A DNA stretch of 64,000 nt from assembly GCF_030246845.1 (NCBI RefSeq), contig NZ_CP126889.1, positions 4,893,001 to 4,957,000 of the forward strand. The letters are read 5' to 3'. The DNA is from Enhydrobacter sp. Its GTDB lineage: Bacteria > Pseudomonadota > Alphaproteobacteria > Reyranellales > Reyranellaceae. This document shows positions 57,775 through 64,000 of this stretch, one piece after another. The notes beneath the pieces were generated by a model. It made no database searches. It saw nothing but the letters and a program-made list of their open reading frames with translations, and was not told the origin of the DNA. Position numbers and translations under genes: made by a program. Position 1 is the first letter of the stretch. Each line of letters begins with the position of its first letter.

Positions 57775-59283
57775 TCAATTGATCGCCGCGCCGAGGGCCA
57801 GCGGCAGGCAATCGATCAGATCCTCGGCGATCAGCCCGGCGCGGCCGAAGCGATAGGCGCTCTCGCCGTGGATCCACGCCGCCGCCGCACCGGCCGCCAG
57901 CGGCGCCAGGCCCCGTGCCATCAGGCCGGCTGCGATTCCCGACAACACGTCGCCCGAACCGGCCGTCGCGAGGGTGCTCGGCGCATGGACATTGATCACC
58001 GCCCGCCCGTCCGGGCTGGCAATCACCGTGTCGGGTCCCTTGAGCAGGACGGTGGCACCGCTGCGCCGGGCGGCCGCACGCGTACGTTCGACCTTGTCCG
58101 GCATGTCGGCGAGATCGGGGAAGACACGGCGAAATTCTCCGGCATGGGGCGTCATCAGCACCGGCCCCGCGACGGCCCGGAACAAGGTGTCGGGCCGGTC
58201 GGCAAACGTCGTCAACGCATCGGCATCGAGCACCACCGATCGCCGGGCTTTCAGAGCCGACAGCACGGCGCGGCCTGTGCGCTCGCTGTGGCCCGAGCCG
58301 GGCCCGATCAGCACGCCGTTGCGCCGCTCGTCGGCAAGCAACTCGCCGAATGTATCGTCGCTGTCGCATTCGGCCACCAGATTGCCCGGTTCGGCGCCTT
58401 GGTAGATGGGCACGGCCGCACGAGGAGCCGCGATGGTGACGAGGCCTGCGCCGGTGCGGCGCGCCGCCAGGGCTGCGAGCCGCGCGGCGCCCGTGGCTCC
58501 GGCGCCGCCAAGGATAGTCAGATGACCACGCTTGTACTTGTGATCGGCGAGATCGTGCCGCCGAAGAAGCGACGACCACAGCGCCGGTTCATTCTTCCAT
58601 AGCGTCGGGCGGATGTCGTTCAGGACAGCCGAAGGGATGCCGATATCGGCCACGAGGATGTCGCCGCAGAGCTCGCGTCCCTTCAGCGAATAGTGTCCCG
58701 GCTTGGCCCGAAAGAAGGTCACGGTGAGCTCGGCCTTGACCGGCGGCCCCATCACTTCGCCGGTATCTCCATGCAATCCGCTGGGGACATCGACTGCGAC
58801 CAGCGGCAGCCCGAGCGCATTGACTTCGGCCAGAACCTGCGCCGCCGGCCCCTCGACAGCCCGGCTGAGACCAGCGCCAAAGAGGGCGTCGATCACCAGC
58901 GGGCGGCCGCCCATCAGGCCCACTGAAAGTGCCTCGACCGGCCCGGTCCACCGTTCCGCCGCCGCCGCCGCGTCGCCCTTCAGGAGATCCCGCGAACCGA
59001 GCAAGGCCAGACGCACCTGCCAGCCTGCCGCCTGAAGGTGCCGGGCCGCCACAAAGCCATCCCCGCCGTTGTTGCCGGGTCCGCACAGCGCCACGACTGG
59101 CCGGCCCTGATATCGCGCGCGGATGGCTGCGGCGACGGCCCCGCCGGCAGCCTCCATCAGGTCGCCAGTCGGCGTGCCGGCCGCCGATGCCGCGGCATCG
59201 GCGGCGGCCGTCTGCGCGCAGGTCAACAGCACCAGCTCGTCGCGAGGCACGATATCTCGTTCGGTGGGATCGGGCTCAGGCAT
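57775..59283 (-). CDS. nnr: Bifunctional NAD(P)H-hydrate epimerase/dehydratase
   Basis: 502 residues, repairs hydrated NAD(P)H. N-terminal YjeF epimerase domain (about 10-220) with GDLMEAAGGAVA, VALCGPGNNGGDGFVAARHL and FGAGLSRAVEGPA; C-terminal ADP-dependent dehydratase domain (about 230-500, ribokinase-like) with KYKRGHLTILGGAGATGAAR, IGPGSG, MTPHAGEFRR, LLKGPDTVIA and the catalytic TAGSGDVLSGIAAGLMA. ATG 59283 is chosen because the upstream frame runs into tRNA-His. In many alphaproteobacteria this gene is next to glnB; here three further genes and a tRNA lie between. Confidence 0.96.
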   Translation of the reverse strand: MPEPDPTERDIVPRDELVLLTCAQTAAADAAASAAGTPTGDLMEAAGGAVAAAIRARYQGRPVVALCGPGNNGGDGFVAARHLQAAGWQVRLALLGSRDLLKGDAAAAAERWTGPVEALSVGLMGGRPLVIDALFGAGLSRAVEGPAAQVLAEVNALGLPLVAVDVPSGLHGDTGEVMGPPVKAELTVTFFRAKPGHYSLKGRELCGDILVADIGIPSAVLNDIRPTLWKNEPALWSSLLRRHDLADHKYKRGHLTILGGAGATGAARLAALAARRTGAGLVTIAAPRAAVPIYQGAEPGNLVAECDSDDTFGELLADERRNGVLIGPGSGHSERTGRAVLSALKARRSVVLDADALTTFADRPDTLFRAVAGPVLMTPHAGEFRRVFPDLADMPDKVERTRAAARRSGATVLLKGPDTVIASPDGRAVINVHAPSTLATAGSGDVLSGIAAGLMARGLAPLAAGAAAAWIHGESAYRFGRAGLIAEDLIDCLPLALGAAIN

Positions 59284-59297
59284 CGTGGATGAACGAC

Positions 59298-59375
59298 TGG
59301 GGCGGCCGACCGGATTTGAACCGGCGACATCCAGAATCACAATCTGGCGCTCTAACCAACTGAGCTACGGCCGCC
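59298..59375 (-). tRNA. tRNA-His (GTG)
   Basis: 78 bases including the encoded extra G at position -1 and CCA. Acceptor GCGGCCG pairs with CGGCCGC; the G-1 faces the discriminator C, the hallmark of bacterial tRNA-His. Anticodon stem CCAGA/TCTGG with loop TTGTGAT gives anticodon GTG, T arm CCGGTTCAAATCCGG. It sits 14 bases before the nnr start on the same strand. Confidence 0.97.
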
Positions 59376-59431
59376 ACCGTCCGTCGCTTCGGGCGAAGCG
59401 GGCGCTTTCCTACGCTCAGGCGTCGGGAGCG

Positions 59432-60112
59432 TCAAGAAACCGGGGTCGGCGGCAACAGCCGGTCGATGGCCCGGATCCAGACCGTGCACGCCTCCTCGTG
59501 CGACAGGCCGAACATCTCGATCATTCGGGCCCAGCTCTCGAAATCCATCACGGCCTCGAGCGCGATGAGGGTCTTCTTGCGCTCGGGCTCGGCCAGTGCG
59601 GCGAGCTCCGGCTTGAACATCTCCTCGATGCGCATGACGACCAACTGGCGGATTATCTTGATACGATGTTGCAGCTCCAGCGAATCGCTGCTGTTGGTGT
59701 TGAGGACACGCCAAAGCGGCAGCCAGCGCTCGCAACCACGCGCCCGTGTCTCGACCTGGGACCTGATCCGCGTCTGCCGGTCGGCATCGGCGTCGCGCAA
59801 CGCGCTCAGCGTCTTGGCCTCGCTGATCGCGTAGTCGGTCGCGGTCACGCGAATGGCATGCAGGTCCGGAAAACGTTCGAAGATCGACCGCACGGAATAG
59901 CCGGCGCGCTCGGCGATCTGCACGGCCGTCGGCATCTGGTTGTTCTCGCGCACGAGAGCCACATAGGCCTCGACGATGAGGCGCCGCGTGCGTTCGCTGC
60001 GCAGATGACGGCCGTCGATGCGGGCCGGCTTGCGCGACGGCGGGAAGGAAGGGGAAGCTGCGGGAGGGTCTGCCACGATGGCTCGCTTCGGTGGGCCGCC
60101 TGAGTCAGCCAT
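59432..60112 (-). CDS. TetR-family regulator (second of a tandem pair)
   Basis: 226 residues. The DNA-binding domain reads SERTRRLIVEAYVALVREN, PTAVQIAERAGYSVRSIFER and FPDLHAIRVTATDYAI, the TetR helix-turn-helix pattern; the ligand-binding domain follows (about 95-220). ATG 60112 overlaps the stop of the preceding paralogue by eight bases. The two proteins align without gaps and look more than half identical by eye, including the identical end IDRLLPPTP. About 25 extra polar residues precede the conserved RIDGRHLRSERT. Targets unknown. Confidence 0.9.
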   Translation of the reverse strand: MADSGGPPKRAIVADPPAASPSFPPSRKPARIDGRHLRSERTRRLIVEAYVALVRENNQMPTAVQIAERAGYSVRSIFERFPDLHAIRVTATDYAISEAKTLSALRDADADRQTRIRSQVETRARGCERWLPLWRVLNTNSSDSLELQHRIKIIRQLVVMRIEEMFKPELAALAEPERKKTLIALEAVMDFESWARMIEMFGLSHEEACTVWIRAIDRLLPPTPVS

Positions 60113-60737
60113 GGGTCGGCGTCGGCGGCAACAGACGGTCGATGGCATAGGTCCACACGGCGCTCGCCTCCTCGAACGGCAGGCCGTACTGCTCGCGCAT
60201 GCGCGCCCAACTTTCGATATCGGTCAGCGCTTCGAGCGCGACCAGGAGATCGCGCCGCTCCTCGTGCGGCAGCGTCGACAGCTCCGGCTTGTACATGAGC
60301 TCCAGCCTTGCCATCGTGACCTCGCGCGCGCGTCGGACCCGCGCCTTGAGCTCGTCGGACTCGTCCTGCATGTTCATCAGCAGCCGCCACAAGGCGACGC
60401 CACGCTCGCAGGTGCGGGCGCGGGTGTCGACCTGGGATCGCACCCTCGTCCGCCGGTCGCCGTCGACATGGCGGGCCGGAGCCAGAGCCGCGGCCTGGGC
60501 CAGGGCGTAGTCGGTGGCCGCCACGTGCAAGGCGTTGAGATCGGGAAACCGCTCGAAGACCGACCGCACGGAACAGCCGGCACGTTCGGCGATCAGGACG
60601 GCAGTCGGCACCTTGGGATCCTCGCGCACGAGCGCCAGGAAAGCCTCGATGATGAGCTGCTTGGTCCGCTCGCTCCGCAGCCGGCGGCCGTCGATCCGCG
60701 GTGGCTTAGGCGTAGATTGCGACGACACGATTTCCAC
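60105..60737 (-). CDS. TetR-family regulator (first of a tandem pair)
   Basis: 210 residues with the same layout: RIDGRRLRSERTKQLIIEAF, PTAVLIAERAGCSVRSVFER, FPDLNALHVAATDYAL, then a helical ligand-binding domain ending IDRLLPPTP. The start is GTG 60737. It shares an overlap with its paralogue, so the two are made from one message and may form heterodimers. No enzyme or pump gene lies on the same message, which is unusual for TetR genes. The aminotransferase upstream on the same strand, 141 bases away, is a possible partner. Confidence 0.9.
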   Translation of the reverse strand: MEIVSSQSTPKPPRIDGRRLRSERTKQLIIEAFLALVREDPKVPTAVLIAERAGCSVRSVFERFPDLNALHVAATDYALAQAAALAPARHVDGDRRTRVRSQVDTRARTCERGVALWRLLMNMQDESDELKARVRRAREVTMARLELMYKPELSTLPHEERRDLLVALEALTDIESWARMREQYGLPFEEASAVWTYAIDRLLPPTPTHG

Positions 60738-60878
60738 CGGCCTGACTCATGCGGCGCGCTCGCGGCGGGTCCCCGTCCCGAAGGGACAAAGCTCGCAGAT
60801 CAGTTTTTTGTAATGCGAGTGCAGTAACACTATGCCGCAAAATGACGCCGGCGTCGCCAAAAATTCCGTAAAACATGC

Positions 60879-62057
60879 CTATCGCCTGAAATATTCTTTC
60901 AATCGATCAATTGCCGCCTCTAACGTACTGTTGTTTTTACAAAAACAAAACCTAACGAAATGCACAGGTGCCTGCCCCGGATCGTCATAGAAGGCGCTCA
61001 CGGGGACTGCAGTGACGCCTGCTTCGGTCGTGATGTGGCGGCAAAAATCCTCGTCCGTGCCATTGAAGCCCAGGGATCGGAAGTCGGTTGTTACAAAGTA
61101 CGTACCCTGTGACGGGAGCACGTCGAAGCCGATCTGCGCCAGACCGCCCGCCAGCCGATCGCGCTTGCCCTGCATCTCGCTCGCGAGGGACTCGAAATAG
61201 CGCTTGTCCAGCCGGAGACCGGTGGCGGCGCCCCATTGCAGGTTGGGCGGGGTCGTAAAGGTCATGAATTGATGCGTCTTGGCGATCGGCTTCAGCATGT
61301 CCGGCGCCGCCGTCACATAGCCCACCTTCCAGCCGGTCAGGCTGAAGCTCTTGCCCGCCGAGCCGATCCGCGCCGTGCGCTCGCGCATGCCGGGCAACGT
61401 CATGATCGAGAGGTGCCGGTGATCGTCGAACACGATGTGCTCGTAGACCTCGTCACAGACGGCGTAGGCGTCGTGCTTCAAGCAGAGGTCGGCGATAAAG
61501 CCCAGCTCCTCGCGGTCGAACACCTTCGAGCAGGGGTTCATCGGCGTATTGAACAGGATGAGCTTGGTCCGGGCGCTGAACGCCGCCGCAAGCTCCTGAC
61601 GCGGCAACGTCCAGCTCGGGGGCTCGAGCCGCACCAGTCGCGGCACGCCGCCCGCGCGGCGGACGATTGGCAGATAGGAATCGTAAAGCGGCTCGATCAG
61701 GACGACCTCGTCTCCCGGCTCGATCAGCCCGAACAGACAATCCGCCAGTGCCTCGGTGGCGCCGGACGTCACCAGCACTTCCGTCTGCCAGTCGATATCC
61801 AGGCTCTGAAAGCGCTTGGCGTGCTCGGCGACGGCCTGCCGCAGCTCCGGCAGGCCCATCATCGGCGGGTACTGATTGTGGCCGTTCAGCAGATAGTCGG
61901 CCGCCGCCTGGCGCACCTCGTCGGGCCCTTTGTCGTCAGGAAAGCCCTGCCCCAGATTTACCGACTGGTACTGACGGGCAAGCGCCGACATGACCTCGAA
62001 CACGGTCGTGCCCAGGCCGGATATGGTGGTGTTGGCGGGTTTCATGGGCTTTGTCAT
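60879..62057 (-). CDS. PLP-dependent aminotransferase (methionine/aromatic type)
   Basis: 392 residues, fold type I class I/II aminotransferase. Conserved: VNLGQGFPDDKGPDEVRQAA, NQYPPMMGLPELRQAVA, VTSGATEALADCLFGLIEPG, LFNTPMNPCSKVF (cofactor Asn), AVCDEVYEHIVFDD (cofactor Asp and Tyr) and SAGKSFSLTGWKVGY with the Schiff-base Lys, then a C-terminal Arg in VRFCFCK. The sequence is closest to the YbdL/kynurenine-aminotransferase group, which often prefers methionine or aromatic amino acids. It is divergent from glnB, with a 181-base region between them. Confidence 0.9.
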   Translation of the reverse strand: MTKPMKPANTTISGLGTTVFEVMSALARQYQSVNLGQGFPDDKGPDEVRQAAADYLLNGHNQYPPMMGLPELRQAVAEHAKRFQSLDIDWQTEVLVTSGATEALADCLFGLIEPGDEVVLIEPLYDSYLPIVRRAGGVPRLVRLEPPSWTLPRQELAAAFSARTKLILFNTPMNPCSKVFDREELGFIADLCLKHDAYAVCDEVYEHIVFDDHRHLSIMTLPGMRERTARIGSAGKSFSLTGWKVGYVTAAPDMLKPIAKTHQFMTFTTPPNLQWGAATGLRLDKRYFESLASEMQGKRDRLAGGLAQIGFDVLPSQGTYFVTTDFRSLGFNGTDEDFCRHITTEAGVTAVPVSAFYDDPGQAPVHFVRFCFCKNNSTLEAAIDRLKEYFRR

Positions 62058-62096
62058 GATGCAACTTGAGGCAGAGTCCTGAACATCTTTTGACCA

Positions 62097-62122
62097 GTTC
62101 GCCTATTCTTGGACCAGCGAAC
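62097..62122. promoter_or_regulatory. Inverted repeat GTTCGC-N14-GCGAAC upstream of glnB
   Basis: GTTCGC (62097-62102) and GCGAAC (62117-62122) form a perfect dyad; a further GTTC half lies at 62129. It is 34 bases before the sigma-54 promoter, the position of an upstream activator site. It does not match the enteric NtrC consensus, so the binding protein is unknown. Confidence 0.35.
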
Positions 62123-62155
62123 CATATCGTTCCCCGCGATCTTTGTGGAAAACTT

Positions 62156-62171
62156 TGGCATGAAAGCTGCT
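62156..62171 (+). promoter_or_regulatory. Sigma-54 promoter of glnB-glnA
   Basis: TGGCATGAAAGCTGCT matches the -24/-12 pattern TGGCAC-N5-TTGCW with the GG and GC pairs at the required 12-base distance. It ends 67 bases before the glnB ATG. Nitrogen-limitation control through RpoN and an activator such as NtrC is expected for glnBA. Confidence 0.8.
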
Positions 62172-62238
62172 TCACCGGTTGACGCAGGGCTGCCAGAGGC
62201 GACAGCGCCGGCGCCTGCGCGTGGAGTGTTGCAAGCCA

Positions 62239-62577
62239 ATGAAGAAGATCGAAGCGATCATCAAGCCCTTCAAGCTCGACGAGGTGAAGGATGCCCTGAA
62301 CCAGATCGGCCTCAAGGGAATCACGGTCCTGGAAGCGAAGGGCTTTGGTCGTCAGAAGGGACACACCGAGCTCTATCGCGGCGCCGAATATGTCGTCGAC
62401 TTCCTGCCCAAGGTGAAGATCGAATTGATCATCGAGGACGAGATGGTCGAGAAGGCCGTCGAGGCGATCCGCGGCGCCGCCCACACCGGCCGCATCGGCG
62501 ACGGCAAGATCTTCGTGTCGCAGATCGACGAAGCCATCCGAATTCGTACTGGCGAGCGCGGTGACGCCGCCGTATGA
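62239..62577 (+). CDS. glnB: Nitrogen regulatory protein PII
   Basis: 112 residues, trimeric sensor of 2-oxoglutarate, ATP/ADP and glutamine state. Start MKKIEAIIKPFKLDEVKDAL; T-loop FGRQKGHTELYRGAEYVVDF with the uridylylation site Y51; C-terminal TGRIGDGKIFVSQIDEAIRI (ATP site) and RTGERG. Canonical in length and residues, and glnB rather than glnK by its place before glnA. It has the sigma-54 promoter at 62156. Confidence 0.97.
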   Translation: MKKIEAIIKPFKLDEVKDALNQIGLKGITVLEAKGFGRQKGHTELYRGAEYVVDFLPKVKIELIIEDEMVEKAVEAIRGAAHTGRIGDGKIFVSQIDEAIRIRTGERGDAAV

Positions 62578-62630
62578 GAAACGGCCCTTGGGGGGCCCGA
62601 CGTCAACCAAAGGAAAGGGACGAACGACAT

Positions 62631-64000
62631 ATGGATGCCAAGCAAGTTCTCGCGATGATCAAGGAGAAGGACGTGAAGTTCGTCGACTTCCGTTTCACCG
62701 ATCCTCGCGGCAAGTGGCAGCACACGGCCCGCATGGCCTCCGCTACCGATGAAGGCACGTTCGTCGACGGCGTCATGTTCGACGGGTCCTCGATCGCCGG
62801 CTGGAAGGCGATCAACGAGTCCGACATGATCCTGATGCCCGACACGTCCACGGCGGTGCTCGATCCCTTCACCGCGCAGACCACGCTGATCGTCAACTGC
62901 GACGTCGTCGAGCCCTCGACCGGCCAGCTCTACTCGCGCTGCCCGCGCTCGACCGCCAAGCGGGCCGAGGCCTTCCTGAAGTCGTCCGGGGTCGGCGATA
63001 CGGCCGTCTTCGGACCGGAGCTCGAGTTCTTCGTGTTCGACGACGTGCGCTTCGACGTGCAGATGTCGGGCAGCTACTACAAGATCAACTCGAGCGAGTC
63101 GCCGTGGAACACGGGAGCGGAGTTCGAGGGCGGCAATATGGGCCACCGGCCCGGCGTCAAGGGCGGCTACTTCCCGGTGCAGCCGGTCGATTCGATGAAC
63201 GACCTGCGCGCCGAGATGATGTCGGTGGCTACCGAGATGGGCCTTTCGATGGAGATCCATCACCATGAGGTGGCGCCGAGCCAGAACGAGCTCGGCTTCA
63301 AGTTCGACACGCTGGTAAAGACGGCCGACAACGTGCAGAAGTACAAGTACACGCTGCACAACGTCGCCCACAGCTACGGCAAGTCGCTGACCTTCATGCC
63401 GAAGCCGCTCTATGGCGACAACGGCTCGGGCATGCATACCCACCAGTCGATCTGGAAGGACAACAAGCCCCTGTTCGCAGGCTCGGGCTACGCCGACCTC
63501 TCCGAGACGGCGCTTTATTACATCGGCGGCATCATCAAGCATGCCAAGGCGCTCAACGCTTTCTGCAACGCCAGCACCAACTCCTACAAGCGCGTCATTC
63601 CGGGTTTCGAGGCACCGGTGCTGCTCGCCTACTCGTCGCGCAACCGTTCGGCCTCGTGCCGCATCCCCTACTCGGCCTCGCCCAAGGGCAAGCGCGTCGA
63701 GGTCCGCTTCCCCGATCCGTCGGCCAACCCCTATCTCGCCTTCGCGGCGATGCTGATGGCCGGCATCGACGGCATCCAGAACAAGATTCATCCTGGCGAT
63801 CCGATGGACAAGAACCTGTACGATCTGCCGCCGGAGGAGCTGACCAAGGTGCCGACCGTCGCCGGCTCGCTGCGCGAGGCGCTGAATTCGCTCGATGCCG
63901 ACCGCACCTTCCTCACCAAGGGCGGCGTGTTCACCGATGACCAGATCGACGCCTACATGGAGCTCAAGTGGGAAGAGGTCTATGCCTGGGAGCATCAGCC
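62631..64000 (+). CDS. glnA: Glutamine synthetase type I (C-terminus cut by window)
   Basis: 456 codons visible of about 469; the frame runs off the right edge. Dodecameric GSI-beta making glutamine from glutamate and ammonia. Motifs: MFDGSSIAGWKAINESDM, FGPELEFFVFDD, metal ligands in GLSMEIHHHEVAPSQNE, NGSGMHTHQSIW, NRSASCRIPY, and the adenylylation loop KNLYDLPPEE with Y397, the same number as in E. coli. AAGGAAAGGG lies before ATG 62631. The 53-base gap after glnB has only a weak GGCCC/GGGCC stem, so the two genes are probably one message. Confidence 0.97.
   Translation, partial: MDAKQVLAMIKEKDVKFVDFRFTDPRGKWQHTARMASATDEGTFVDGVMFDGSSIAGWKAINESDMILMPDTSTAVLDPFTAQTTLIVNCDVVEPSTGQLYSRCPRSTAKRAEAFLKSSGVGDTAVFGPELEFFVFDDVRFDVQMSGSYYKINSSESPWNTGAEFEGGNMGHRPGVKGGYFPVQPVDSMNDLRAEMMSVATEMGLSMEIHHHEVAPSQNELGFKFDTLVKTADNVQKYKYTLHNVAHSYGKSLTFMPKPLYGDNGSGMHTHQSIWKDNKPLFAGSGYADLSETALYYIGGIIKHAKALNAFCNASTNSYKRVIPGFEAPVLLAYSSRNRSASCRIPYSASPKGKRVEVRFPDPSANPYLAFAAMLMAGIDGIQNKIHPGDPMDKNLYDLPPEELTKVPTVAGSLREALNSLDADRTFLTKGGVFTDDQIDAYMELKWEEVYAWEHQ

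Noticed and set aside
59298..59375. tRNA-His as an integration site for the TetR/aminotransferase block
   Set aside because: Integrases use the tRNA 3' end, which here faces nnr, not the block. I found no integrase and no repeated 3' tRNA fragment.
60844..60855. Palindrome GACGCCGGCGTC after the aminotransferase gene as a terminator
   Set aside because: It has no loop and only a short ATTTT follows, so neither a terminator nor an operator can be argued with confidence.

Overview
The window is a gene-dense, GC-rich chromosomal segment with long shared operons and no gene-free stretch over 300 bases. Gene content and order (lexA-comEC-gltX-gltA, rpsB-tsf-pyrH-frr-uppS-cdsA-dxr-rseP-bamA-fabZ, dnaE-lolDCE-proS, a 14-gene nuo operon, tig-clpP-clpX-lon-hupB, glnB-glnA) are those of an alphaproteobacterium, probably of the Rhodospirillales or a Reyranella-like lineage. 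The lineage assignment is inference from synteny and family features: the GAAC-N7-GAAC LexA box, the short alphaproteobacterial ProS, RNase J and DUF1467. I see no prophage, insertion sequence or CRISPR array.

Layout. 1-2585 (+): end of trpD, then trpC, moaC and moeA, tightly packed. 2608-3443: lexA with its own LexA-box promoter. 3504-5526: a LysR regulator convergent with a YeiH-type exporter. 5643-7769 (-): comEC. 7884-10996 (+): gltX, gltA and a small membrane protein. 11055-26272 (-): gloA, fabZ, bamA, rseP, dxr, cdsA, uppS, frr, pyrH, tsf, rpsB, a DUF72 gene and dnaE, listed left to right but transcribed in the reverse order. 26316-31038 (-): lolD, two LolC/E permeases and proS. 31183-32475 (+): a purine permease on the opposite strand, followed by a structured stretch and a strong terminator. 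32736-50655 (-): DUF1467, mce, rnj, coaX, birA and nuoN to nuoA. 50695-50986 (-): tRNA-Asp and tRNA-Val. 51066-57577 (-): hupB, lon, clpX, clpP and tig. 57600-62057 (-): tRNA-Leu, nnr, tRNA-His, two TetR paralogues and an aminotransferase. 62239-64000 (+): glnB and truncated glnA behind a sigma-54 promoter.

Together the genes cover core functions: tryptophan and molybdopterin synthesis, the SOS response, translation, isoprenoid and phospholipid precursor synthesis, outer-membrane assembly, respiratory complex I, protein quality control and nitrogen assimilation.

No clearly new multi-gene system stands out. The most interesting observations are: all lipid-A genes (lpxD, lpxA, lpxI, lpxB) are absent from the place where alphaproteobacteria usually keep them, while fabZ remains; a tRNA-Asp sits so close to nuoA that the two probably share a promoter carrying a perfect operator-like dyad; a structured region with a strong terminator follows an inserted purine permease; there are tandem paralogue pairs of LolC/E and TetR proteins; the type III pantothenate kinase has an unusual first nucleotide-binding motif; and nested inverted repeats precede the exporter gene.
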